DNA of 64,000 bases from Phytoseiulus persimilis. Lineage: Eukaryota > Arthropoda > Arachnida > Mesostigmata > Phytoseiidae. Location of the stretch: assembly GCA_037576195.1 (NCBI GenBank), contig CM075104.1, positions 15,268,211-15,332,210 of the forward strand, written 5' to 3'. Below the pieces are notes generated by a model, which worked only from the letters and a program-made list of their open reading frames with translations, ran no database searches and was not told the origin of the DNA. Of the stretch, positions 51,501 to 63,300 are shown piece by piece. The stretch's first letter is position 1. Every line of letters begins with the position of its first letter. The translations under genes and the position numbers were made by a program.

Positions 51501-54065
51501 AGCGATCTCCCGCAGCATCGGGGACTCCGTTCGGTCTCAATTGCCCTACTCAGTCACCGAGTATGGTCCGTTCAGTTTGCGCTTCGAAATCGAACTTCTC
51601 GGATGATGAATTCCGGGCGGCTCGTGCACTCTCCGACTCTCGACCCGCCAAGCCCTGCCGTCGTTAGCGGCAATCAAACATTCCCAGACTCGGACATCGC
51701 TGCCGTTTTTGTCGCAGATACGGCGTCGGAGGAGGACTCTCTGATTTTCAATACCGGCGTTCCGATTCGCCCTCCTTTCGGACGATTTTTCAGCGAATAT
51801 TCGACCATCTGGGTCGAGGAACGTGAGGTTTAATCGCGCGGAAAACTCCCCATTCCGTTTGGTTCAGGCTGTTAGAGCCGTCGCAGGAATTTTCTGTTTT
51901 TCCGATTCATAAAAGTGCTCGGACTCTCATCGCGTCTACTGAGTGGCCTCTGTTCTGGGCTTTGGCGAGGAAGGAAATCGATCGCCTATGCCACTGTGTC
52001 TACCGGGATGGATGCATGAAAGGAGTGAGATTGAAAGACTTCAAGCGCTCGAGTAAGAGGGGTGTTGAGCGCCGTCGGCGATTCGACGGTTAGAAATTTG
52101 TGTCCTTGAAATCCTCGTAAAGCAACCGAAGCCGGGTGCTGGTTCCTCTTTCGACAAATGGGCTGCAGCCTAGACCTCGGTACTCCGTCATGGTCCTGAT
52201 GACGACCGAAATTTACAAATTCAACATTGTTCCTGCGGAAGCCCGCTTCTGTGGTTGCCGATTCCTACAGGGTGATTGAATTCCATCAACCGTGTCGGAG
52301 AAGGATCAGGTTTGCGTTCAGGATGGAAACATTTGAGCACGCGCACAGGTGCAAACGGACAGGCGCGGGCGGGGAGATTCTCGAGAGAAGAGGCGGCTGT
52401 TCCTCGTGGTTGAGTAGGAACTGACTGGAGAGGGGATCGGAGAGAAACTTTTCGAACAAGGTAGTTAAGAGGAAGAGCCCGATCGAGAGCGACAACTCTC
52501 TGTCGAGCTGGATTCACTATGAAACCATGCTGCTGGTTGGAGCGGCGGAATGGGAAGGGATTATCCAAAACAGGCCCAAGTTCGTATGTTTCCCCCAAAT
52601 CAGGCGTAGACCCGAAGCAGAAGGAACTGTTCCCAGCTGTCTGTCTTGAACGTCCGGGTTCGGCGTCTGATACGAAGCGAGGTGTTCGCCAAGTCCACCA
52701 TACCCCCGAGGAATGACAGCAAAAGAGCGAAATCGGAATTTTCTTGTAAGGACTGATGGTTTAATCAGCAGCGATGCATAGCAAAATATGCTCACGGTAG
52801 CTCGTGGTCGACATCTACCCCCTTCCTCTAGGCGTGAAATAGCTTGTAAAGGGAGAGAAGCAACGAGCAAAGCTGTGCGAACCTCAATAAGGAGGCCGGG
52901 AAATGACATGCACGGGAAGGGCTGTCGACGACAGGTTCTGTAGCGAAAGTGAGCTAGCTCGCACGCGAATAGGCGACGTGGAGTTCTTCCGGGAAAACGA
53001 ATAAAGCGGGAGAGTCTGATGTCCGGGAAAAGTTGCTGAGCTATTTTACAAGTGAACACCGTGTCCTGACAGGGCAGGCGACGGGCCTGTTGGCTCGTAA
53101 CGTGCTCTAGTGCGTCGATATCGTGCAACACACTGGTCGATACGCGTACAAAGCGTGATGTTCTAATCCGGAGTGGCTCGATGAAAAGTTGTCGAGCGCC
53201 GAGCTTGAGATCTTGGCCCACTTCTGGTGGGAATCAGACTCGCGTGAGAACGTGATCCTGAGACAGAGGAGAGAATGACAGCGGAACGCGACAATACCCT
53301 CCACCGACGGGAACCGGAAACCTCAGGAATGTGGGAGAAGAGCTGGGCGTTGGAAAATCTCAGTGTACGGAGAGGGAACATCCTTGAGACAGTCGAATCT
53401 CTTCTAGGGGCCAAATGAGACGTTATGGATCCGAGGGTCGGAGTCTGATATTCGTCGACGCTTTTCAGTTGAAATATGAGCGACCATTGGTACTCGACTT
53501 CGTGAGAGCGAGTTTGCCGAGTGATATACAGCTTTCGCTTTCCTCTGAGTCAGCGAATTCTATTCTCATCTGCTCTTAGAAGATTTCTGGCGAAGTCTGA
53601 CATCCCGCTTGCGTATAATCTTGATATTCAGAGAACGACAAGCCGATCACTGGTCGAATCTCGAGTTGGAATTTGCATTCGGCTTCAGGATCTCTGCGCT
53701 GATTCTAGTATTTCGGATATCCCAATGGATGCTCGAATGCCGAGAGAGCCTTCGATTCAGTTTGCGGGGATCCTCCCTACCTCGAAACGGCCGCCCAACG
53801 GCCCGGGGCTGAGAACACTTACAGTCAAGTTTCTCCTCGACATTTCCTCGGGAAGTGACAGACAGCGCTCGAATGAACTCCTCGAACTCGATCGCACCGT
53901 CCTTGTTCTCGTCAAACACCCGGAAGATGAGCGATGTAAATTTCGACGGATCACCTTTCGGGAAGAAAAGCTTGTAAATCCGGAGGAAACCTTGTTCGGT
54001 GAGGTGTCCTGAGGGACAGTCTTTCACGAAGCCCTTATGCCATTGGCGAATCTCTTTCTCCGTAA
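48539..54065 (-). CDS. Frq: Frequenin / neuronal calcium sensor 1 (three exons; start exon missing)
   Basis: EF-hand calcium sensor of the recoverin family, which tunes neurotransmitter release and phosphatidylinositol 4-kinase activity. Exons: 54065-53823, 51163-51003, 48631-48539, all GT-AG. The first opens in the middle of a Phe codon (x|TT ACG GAG; family TYFTEKE) and carries [12 protein letters not shown], the degenerate first EF hand (KDCPSG) and the second EF loop [12 protein letters not shown]. The next exon has [20 protein letters not shown] (third EF hand). The last has [14 protein letters not shown] (fourth) and ends [14 protein letters not shown]. The total is 165 residues; with the missing ~22-residue myristoylated start the protein would be ~187, the family length. 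The family start MGKxxSKL was not found between 54066 and 57014, so the first intron probably spans mRpS17. Confidence 0.96.
48632..51002. other. Frequenin intron (last)
   Basis: 2.4 kb between the third EF-hand exon and the last exon. Overlapping open frames on both strands at 49244-49780 have no recognisable similarity and look like chance frames. Confidence 0.6.
51164..53822. other. Frequenin intron (second of those seen)
   Basis: 2.7 kb. It contains a 234-codon minus frame (53221-52517) with no recognisable domain, an opposing plus frame, and no splice or repeat evidence. It is taken as non-coding. Confidence 0.55.
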
Positions 54066-57014
54066 CTGCAAAGAAAGAATAATTACGTCAGCTCGAGCGA
54101 CAACGATTTCGTTTTTGTTTCCAACAGAACAAGGCGTTTGTCACAGCGGCGGAGTCAGTAACCGAATCTACGAAGACTCTCCTGAGAGAGAAAACATTCG
54201 CCCTCGAGCTGAATGGGCTCTAATAACCAGCGCCATTGTCTCATAGCGGACGCATACGAAGATTTCTCCTCCAGCCCTCATTCTCTGATGTATCGGCTGC
54301 AACGCTCCTTGAGCGGAAGTAAGATCCGGGAAAACTTCGGGGATTAAGAAACACTCAACCTCCGTTCGATTCGCCCAGCAAAGATGTCTGTTGCTGAAAT
54401 TTTCCGGTCAATTCAGCCTATCCGCTATCCCGAGACTCGTCTTTTTTGCACTGCCTGCGTGGCGGATGGTTCGAAAGGCTGGGAGAGGGGGGAGTCCCAC
54501 GGAAGGGCAGTGAATTTTCTGGAAAAAGCAGGGGAACGCTCTCAAAGGCGGGATGAATAACATAGAAGGCCATTCAGATGTATTTTGATGAGAGTTCAGA
54601 GGGCCTGCCGCGAATCCGCATCGTTGACGCTCCGTTCCCCCGCCGTCGAACAGCGGTGAACGTCACTCAGGGTTCGAGAATCAAGTACTACCCGCTATTC
54701 AGAAACTGGATCTATGAGGTTCGTCCGGCTAAAAAACGGGCTTCCCGAAATGTGTTGATCAATCTACTTTTGAGGTCTTCTGTTCATGCAGGGCTCTCAC
54801 CAGCGACACCTATTGCATCTGAAAGTAGCAGAGGGCTCTTCGAGACAGGATTCGGAACGGGGATCGAATACACAAGTGGCGACCTCCCCACTATGGCTTC
54901 CACCATCAAAATCCAAACAATCCGGGCGTCTCGAATGTCATTGGGGAGAGTTCATATAGGAGATGGATAATGTTTTTCTCGCGGAAGCGCTGCCAGAACT
55001 TCGTCCTGCTCATTAGGGCAGAATGATAATCTTGATAAGATCTCGTCGTGTATGTGTCCATTCAGGCGATAAACTTGGATAGCTATCTACATGGAAGCGC
55101 CAGCACTTGTGTCCGTTCCGTTCACACACAGAAGGCTTCATTTCGCCTCGAGTCATCTCTGATTGAAATTTTGACCGCCGAGCTCAGGTCTAAAACCACC
55201 GGAAACACTGAGCTCCTCCGATACCGGGCCGCACATTTGAGCAACAATGAATATTGACCCGAGGCCATAACACGTAGCACGGTACCACTGAGATGGCGCT
55301 TCATCGTTAATCAGGCAGCCGATGAATATTTCTGCCGACGGTTTTATGAATGATGCTTGTCCAGCATAAGCAGACAGAAATATGATACGGGACGGGATCG
55401 AAATCTGGGTTGGAGGGCAGCCGCTTCGCGACTCGTCAGATATTCATTACGAGCCGACACCCCCTTCCAGGCATTAACGAAACTCTTACGTTTCCGTTGG
55501 CCGTCCCCTCTTCACTTGTGTACATTCCTTAGGACGTAGAGTGGCCGTTAATAATTAACGAGACATCCCTCCTTGTTTCGGAGCACCTTCTCCAAGGGAA
55601 GCTACCCAAGAATTTCGAACAAGATGTGTCACGTAGCCGCCCCAATGGGGCGGATCTTGTTCTTAGTGGTTTCGACAGTCTGCCTCCTCAAACTTTTTAC
55701 TTATCACACGCCTTCCTGTTGCGATCACATGTTCTCAGTTGATCCGATCAAGTTCACATGAGGCACCCCAAACTCTGCAACATAGGAAATGATCCTTTGT
55801 CAAGACCGCTCCGTCTGGACAGTCTGTGCCAATCCATCAGGACATGTGGTGCCGCGGCGAAAATGAGCTGAATTTCTCACGGCGTGGGGTGCTGGCAATG
55901 CTATCCAGCTGATCGGGACGGCTCTGGATCTATTTACAGATCTCCCAGCTCATTCCTTGAGAGCAGGCTACCACTGTTCCGAATGAGTCACCTGAAGCTC
56001 ATCTGCGGACGAGAACGATCCTCAGATACGGTTTCGGTCGATTTAGAATCGATTCCCCGCTTCCCTTTCGGAAGCTAGTAGAGGATGGCTCCTCGGTCCA
56101 TGTTTCGGGCCAAACCACCTCTAGAATGAGATAGAGATCGGCGAACGATTTTCCGGAAACTTCAGGCTGGAAGAAAGTTCCCGTCCGTATCAGGTGGTGC
56201 TTGCAGACGGCCGATCTCGTGAATCGCGATGCACGCGGAATAGACGTCGGGCCACGTCTCAAAATGGATATATCGATCGCGCACGGAAGATCCAAGGACT
56301 GATCCAGCGGCAATCCTCCTTCGCTACTGACCGGAGGTGATTCAAAACAAATTCAGCGAGTCAACGGCTCACGGGGTTATCCGAGATTCCGTTTCGTGGT
56401 TCCGGTCAACGAGACAAGGAAGTACCAGGCGGAAGGGGTCGTACAGGGCTCGAGCAAATGTACTTTCCGTGTCGAGAGCAAAATTTTGAGCAATCCTCGC
56501 CAAAAAGGCGTTGGCATCGCTCGACCTGCTGTGCGATGCATGTGGCGATGGCGTCACGTCAGCACCATGCGGCCGAATCTTACCCGAGGGTGATATTGCA
56601 AGTGTGGCGCAGAGTAAGTTGCGGACCTCGCGTCGAGCTCAGACGTAGAACACCCGTATGTGAAAAGTTGTACATGGATATCCTCGGATCGCCATTCTCA
56701 GAGTCGACCTCCGAGAAGAACACCTACCACTTAAAACTCTTCTTTTTCTGTCCATGAAAATGAGTGGTTCTCTGTTTCTATCCCTCCGAACCGTCGATCT
56801 CGTATCGCAAGCGACACGCTAACGCTTTTCGTTACGACGCCGAACGAGTTGGGATCGCGTTTCGCGAAACGATGAACATTTACGAGGTTCAGCCCCTAGC
56901 CTATACCGGCCCCGTGTCCCGCCGGAACTGAGTCTGTATAACAAAACATGGACTTGTGTTTGCTTCAATAACTAGGTTTTATTGAGTGTACAGCATGGAA
57001 GAAACTAACGATGA
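54066..57014. other. Probable first intron of frequenin, left part
   Basis: No gene recognised. No ATG-GG start compatible with the frequenin N terminus was found on the minus strand here. Confidence 0.5.
56978..56983 (-). terminator. Poly(A) signal of mRpS17
   Basis: AATAAA on the minus strand (tttatt on the plus strand), 32 bases beyond the stop codon at 57015-57017. The distance is normal for a compact 3' end. Confidence 0.75.
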
Positions 57015-57398
57015 CTACTTATTTTTCACAGCTTGAAACTCTTCAATGCGTTGAGTCAAAGTCTTTCCTTTCAACAGGACAGCTTCCCGTTCGATATCTT
57101 CTTCAAAGTCAGTTTTGACGCATTTCTTGCCGGTGATTGGATCGATTATGTTTCCTGATATCCAGACGAGCTTCTGCACTCTGTGCTCCACCGTGAGGCT
57201 GTGCTTCTCGGGAAGTTTCTCGAGGAGTACCCAGTCCCCGGGTTTAGTTTGAAGCTTTTCGTCCAGAGCTTCGTAGTTTGTTCTCTCTTTGAAGTGGCAC
57301 GTGAAGAACTTGTCCAAAACATAGCGAGTCACTTGGACATTGACCCTGGACTTCGTTGCGGAGGTCAACACTTTACCCAAGAGTGGTCGAGCTGACAT
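57015..57398 (-). CDS. mRpS17: Mitochondrial ribosomal protein S17 (uS17m), 127 aa, intronless
   Basis: Small-subunit mitoribosomal protein with the S17 OB fold that binds 12S rRNA. The frame starts MSARPLLGKVLTSATKSR and contains VQVTRYVLDKFFTCHFKER, GDWVLLEKLP and the signature SGNIIDPITGKKCVKTDFEE, followed by a charged tail ending FQAVKNK. The length agrees with animal MRPS17 (about 130). The frame is open for another 54 codons upstream to an ATG at 57560, but the conserved start is the ATG at 57398. An AATAAA follows 32 bases after the stop. It is on the same strand as frequenin and probably nested within that gene's first intron. Confidence 0.93.
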   Translation of the reverse strand: MSARPLLGKVLTSATKSRVNVQVTRYVLDKFFTCHFKERTNYEALDEKLQTKPGDWVLLEKLPEKHSLTVEHRVQKLVWISGNIIDPITGKKCVKTDFEEDIEREAVLLKGKTLTQRIEEFQAVKNK

Positions 57399-60300
57399 CC
57401 TGTCGGACCAGATTACGAGGCCGCTGGGAAAACTCAGGTAGCCTCTGTGCACCGGTTCGAACTCGGATAACGTTGGAAACAAATGGAGAATACTCGCGCA
57501 CAGCGTGGCGCCATATTGGTTTGGATGGATTCTGAGGGCGGTCGAGCGACTCTCGCGCACTCTTTGTGTCAGCCACAGAAAGCATGTCTGCGGGTTTTGT
57601 GGACACCGTCACTTGGTTCGATAGGAACTCTGAACTCGCCTCATTACTGGAGGGCATCGATCTCGATCGATGTCAGAGGATCCGACCGAGTAGAATCAGC
57701 AGAGACGTCAAGATGGCACCTGAGGCGCCGTCTGTAGGAGGAAGCAGCATACTGAAGCCAGTTGAAGGATAGACTCGGAGGTGTCGTTTGCGCTGAGCGG
57801 CAAAACGGTTTCAAACAGCCCTACTACGCTGTCCAAATTGATTCCCTCCCCCCCGCAAACTCTATCTTCTTTTTCTCCGTCGGTGATGAATGGTGACAGG
57901 TCGTTTTTGCGAAAATTTATTAGTTCCGAAAGCATTATTTCTGTGCCGCAACGATTCCGGTAGCAAAAGATTGACACGTTTCGCTCCTTCTGCTTCCTTG
58001 TGTTGCCTCCTCCTCCTCCTCCTGAAAGGAAGCGTTGGTCCATGACCGCTTTGGAACGCCCGACAACGCCCGCCATTACCGATGATGACGACGAGGAAGT
58101 GGAAGCAGCGAAAACGGCGTTGAAAATCGCAACCGAGCCAGAATACACAGACTGTCAAGGAGCCTGCAGAAAAGGCGCTCCGTGTGATTTCGTACTTTCG
58201 TAGTTTCATTGGATATGCGTGAGGAAACTATCGGCATGAGAAGGGACCCTCCGACAAAAATGTTGTGTCCTTTCTATGGATTCAGCGAGGGCACGGGGCC
58301 GACAGACGCAGTTTCCTCGCGGGAGGCAGCGTTGCTGAATCCCCCAATTGATGACAAATGGTTCGGTAGCCCTCACCAATGTACAGAGAAGACAGGCGCC
58401 GCCGTGGACTGTGTAAAATTTGGCGGTAGCGTCTCAAGCGGTGGAACTCCTATCTTGATCATGCTTTCCTGCTAGAGCATAGCTTGATCAGGATCGATAC
58501 ACGGCTCTTACCAGATATGTCTCCTCCCACATCTCCTCGCACGACAGTTCAAGGGCCACGTATGAGCTGTTCACCAGTTTGACTGTTAAATCAACCGAAA
58601 ATGACAACAGAAAATCACAGCGAACACAACAGGAAGAGCAGGTGATTTCTTTCACCGAGCCGCCCTCTGGTTGACAGCGCTGTTTGGGACGTTGAACATT
58701 CGATGTGAGCCAATTCGTTGGCCGATCAGATCTTTCGCACAGAGATTGAGTATCTAGATTGGAAGTAGGCGAGCTAGGAGATTGAGCTATTCCCTGAATT
58801 CGTTCCCATCGCATCGTACCGGGAAATCGAGGGAGTCGGATTGTAGTTCGCGTTCTCAGTCGCCCTGTTCAGTCGCTTATACGAACTTGCGGTGTCAGCC
58901 CATGCAGGTCATAGCACAACTCGATACAATTGACGAAGAATCAGAGCATAATTGTTCTCGACCGCCCGGATTTTTTTTTAAATTCCACTTCCTTGCGCGC
59001 CCATACTGAAGTGACCAGGCCTCGTGTCGAAGTCGCGGCTATCGATGTCTTGACATATGTGCTACTGAAGCCTCCCGAACCTACTTCAAGCTCTTCAGAG
59101 ATGGCGCAAGCCATTCAGATCGAAGGAAAATTCAGCGTCCAGATATTGGTCAGGGATAATGAAGTATCCTAGGGCACGTTCAGCAATCGAATGCTGTGGA
59201 GCCCATCCTCTCGCGTGGGTACAATGTAAAGAATAGATGCCGAACTCTCCTTGTTGACGGGGATCTGCTGAGACGGACACTCCTTCCTGCAAAACTTCAG
59301 CGGGCCTTGGAAGATGAATGCATCATGAAGCGTTACATGTCTCGTACATCAGCAGGCCTCATTCATCATTTCGCTGCTCCGAGCGGAGCAACTCAGGTGC
59401 CAACGGAACATCAAAACTTATTTGTTCTCCCCCGAAGCGTGAGAGTACGACAATTAAGCTCATCATGAGCAGACGACAATCAAGCTCATCATGAGCGCCG
59501 AGGGCTAGATTGATTCACACTCCCGAGATGTCTTCTTCCAGATTCAGTTTCCGTCTTTCAGGCTTGAAATTTTTCTGAAGACTCACAGCGCTCGCTGATT
59601 CCTTTCGAAGTATCTCCAATGGAACGGGCCGAAGGTCCCGACCCCTGCCATTCTCATTTCCCTCGAGTAGATTATATATCGAGTCCATCGGAAATGGGGG
59701 GATCGGGCGAACGATGAGGAGCTCAGTTTGGAGCAGCTCAATGCTCCGCTCGAGGTATGGTCTCGAGTCGCAACCACGTTTCTGATCCGAGGAACAGTGA
59801 AGGCGGAACGACCTGGAGTAGCCAACATTTCCACAAACTTCGACCATTCAGGTCTTGGAGAGACTCTATCTCCTCCGACGCATTCGGCCCCATTTCGAAT
59901 TCCACCAGGACAGGATGGGTCGCCGAGGAACGAGGTCTCAAACTTTGGAAACTCATCTCTCCGATGAACGTCACCGAGAAGACTTGCTCGGCGATTAAGC
60001 TCAGTCAGCCTCCCGTTATTGGCGTAGCACAATGTTTGCGTGCCTAGAGGGGTTGTCTGGTTCCGAGACCGTCGCTGGTGCACAAACATCGAATAGGTCA
60101 TCTCGAACTGATCGTACCTGGCTTCCAGCGTTGGCGATTTTAGAGTTTCCCGAACTGCGCAATGAACCGGGTATGGAACCGAAGCTGCTCGAAGACATTG
60201 CAGGAACGGCAGATCATCCTTCGCGGGGAACTGAGCTCCGTCGCTTCTGAATATTTGAACAGTGTAGGCGAAGTGAGCCCCCGGAGTCTATACGTGATGA

Positions 60301-63300
60301 TGATACGACTCGGAACTCCAATCAGCAACTCCGCCGACGCCTACGCTCTTGAGTCGAAACCTTATCGTATGATCGCTTTTTTCAATTTGCTGACGCAATG
60401 CAGCTCACAGCCCCGGGATGACGCGAGTAATTCGAGCCCTGGCACGAGCAGGAACGAACATCCTACGCTGCAGTTCCTGTTGTTTGCGAGCACTTTACAT
60501 GGCGGCAAAAAGCCCGATCTGAGCTCTCATTTCGGAAGTTCCGACTGGAAACATCCTAGCGGGCGGCTTCCCCTATCCCGACATGATCTGGCCGGGAAGT
60601 CGGTTACCGATGCCCGCCCGGAGTGTAAACCACAAGGTCCGCCTGAGCTTCCCATGTTCCCTCTCGGAGACTGGCGTATTCTCGGAATGGCTTTCAAGAT
60701 GATTCGTAGTAACCTCAAGGGCGGAAACTCATCTCGTAGAATTAAGAAATAATTCGTTCGCTCCAAACTGTGGGTTGATCCCTCGCGGCTTGTTGTAATC
60801 CGCTATTTTTGAGAGACGCTTTCTGTCTGCAGAGAAAGGTTAAGCAATCTCGAGCGCCGCCTATCTGAGTTTCCATCTGTCTCCGCACCAACGCACAATT
60901 CGGGGAAGCCAGCGGAAGAATGAGGCGGCACGGGGAAATCGAAAAAAGAAACCTCGCCCTCAGACAGTCTCGTGGTGTTGCTCTACCGGGAGCTTCGTCC
61001 ACGCCAATCTTCGGTTGGCCGTGAGTGTCCGAAAGTCGGAACGCTTGCGCATCTGGACGCTCGGACTCCGCGGTGACCTTTACGAGCGACCATAACTCTG
61101 CTTAGGTTTCAAACTGGTCTTCCTTGTTTTCAATTTAGAATCTGCGCTTGTGCACTGCCGGGAATCGTACATTCCCCTCTCCCAAACGTGGCCATTGAGG
61201 TTGATTACACGCGATTCCGCGGTTTAGAGCAGCCTAGGGATTTCTTTAGGGTCGATAGCGGCCGCTGGAGCCCGTCTCGATCATTCAGAGGTTCGGTTGG
61301 GAAGTCACCCGGCTGCGTGCAAGGTCCATCCTGCAGGAACGATCTACAACGAGAGATACCTGAGGGCCAAGGCCTGTAGGGAGGCTTTGACATTGCCTCC
61401 GTTTCCATAGCCGCTGTTGAGGACGCTCTGAGTACAGCAAAATGCAGTCACGTGGCATCCATTGTCACTAGGGCTCCATTTACTGCAGACTCACTCAGCG
61501 CGGGCATTATTCTCGTTTCGGCAGCAACCTGTTAGCTGTGTTCATGGATCTTCCACACGAACAGGAGTACACCATTGGACCCAGAGCGGTGGGAACGAAG
61601 CGAGTCACGTGAATAGAAACCAGAAGAACACCTTAATTTGAGTAGCACTCTCATCGCAATCCGTATTCCAATGCATGATGACGACCTGCAGTGGAGTCCT
61701 TGGAAAGGAATTAGATTTTCCCATAGTTGATTGTGTGCTCGATTTCGAGACACAGAATCCGTTACGAAGGAACGCGGGCTCATTCCTTCGGCGAAGCTTA
61801 TCTCATTCCCGAGAAGGTCTCATGATCGACGATTCGATTTGACCACTTTGGGGACCACAAGTCCATTGGATTCCGCGGCGACGATTGCCAGTGAACTCCT
61901 CTCCACAAGCTCCTGAGCTTCGAGTACATTGCGAGAAACTCCAAGATGACTTCGTTTGTCAACCGCGGTTGCGGGGTCAGAATCTGCTGTCACTGTCACC
62001 CTACGCGTCGAATCGGTCATCAAGCCATACAAGTGTGGTCGATCACCCAGTTCAGTTCCAGAAGCTGTCCCTAAAGAAACCAGTTTGTTATCCCCGTGCA
62101 GATCGTGACACGAAAGAACTCCACCTGTCGTCATCCACTTCTTCGCCTTCCCATTCTCGCTGATAAATAGATTTCGACACTCTGAGTGCGCTTTTCCGTT
62201 CGTTGTGCGTCGTTACCACACTGAGGCTGCCACCGTTGGCTTTGTGGCCGTTGTTTCCAGAGGTTTCGACATCTTCAGCGAGAGGAACGAATGGAGGCGT
62301 TTTATCCCGCGTACTCTCCTCTCTGGGCAGAAACGGGAGAGGAGGTTCTGAAGGATACACAGTGCAAATCCTGATATACCTGGTTTCCACCCTCTCACGG
62401 TTGAGCAGAGAGTAAGCCCGTATAACAGGATCGAGTTGGTTAGCGTGAAAAAAAAACGCGGAGAAGTCGACGCTCAGCTGACAAGATTCGGAAGAGTGGT
62501 AAAGCAGCGTATAAAAAAATATGGCTCGGCAGCAGATGAGAGTCATTCCCTGTGTCATCAAATCGCGGCTCTTCATTCCAATCTACGGAATCCCCGTTTC
62601 TCAGACTCGGGACACAACACTATCAAATCGCTCTGCGATAGCAACGATTCCTCGAGTTTTGAGCTTTACGACGAACTCGCTCCGACAAAATCAACAGTCA
62701 CACCTTGCGCTCAAAAACCTGGAGAATCTACCAAAGCAGAGTCGGCGGTCTTTGAAAGTTCCAGGAGGATTCTAAATCTGGAAGTAATGCATTCTTAGGC
62801 AGAGAGGATCAGGAACGTTCACGTTTGCGCTTCTCCAGCTCAAGGATGTTTCCGGAACGGGATGTATGGCGTTGATCCACGTGAGCGACGGATGTTGGCT
62901 ACCGTGTGTTTTCCAGGCTGACAGCGCACAGTTTAGGATGATTAGTCTGACCTACTTTCAGGAAAACGAAAGCACGCGTATGCAGGTCCCACATCGCAAG
63001 CTGCGAAAACGCTATTCAGGAAGAATGCGACTATGAGGCTCGTGGGAGGCTTTTTCGTCCACGAACGCGGGAAGGTATCTAGCATACGTTCTTGGCTCCC
63101 AGAAAAGGTTCAAGAGTCTCGATGATCACTCCTGAATGTTCTGATGAGGCACGCGAGAGTGGGATGATCACACACTCTCCGTCCGAAGCACGTCAAAATG
63201 GCGACTGAGGAGGAGGAGGCCGAACAAACAAGTAGCGCTTCATCGACTTGAAGCTGCGCGTGCGTGTAAAATTCAGCCTCCTACTAGCGCCCACAGATTG

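Noticed and set aside
52517-53221. A 234-codon minus-strand frame inside a frequenin intron
   Set aside because: No domain or family resemblance, composition like the surrounding intron, and overlapping opposite-strand frames.
60162-60752. A 196-codon plus-strand frame
   Set aside because: No family recognised and no splice, start-context or poly(A) support. Kept only as a remark on the right-hand region.
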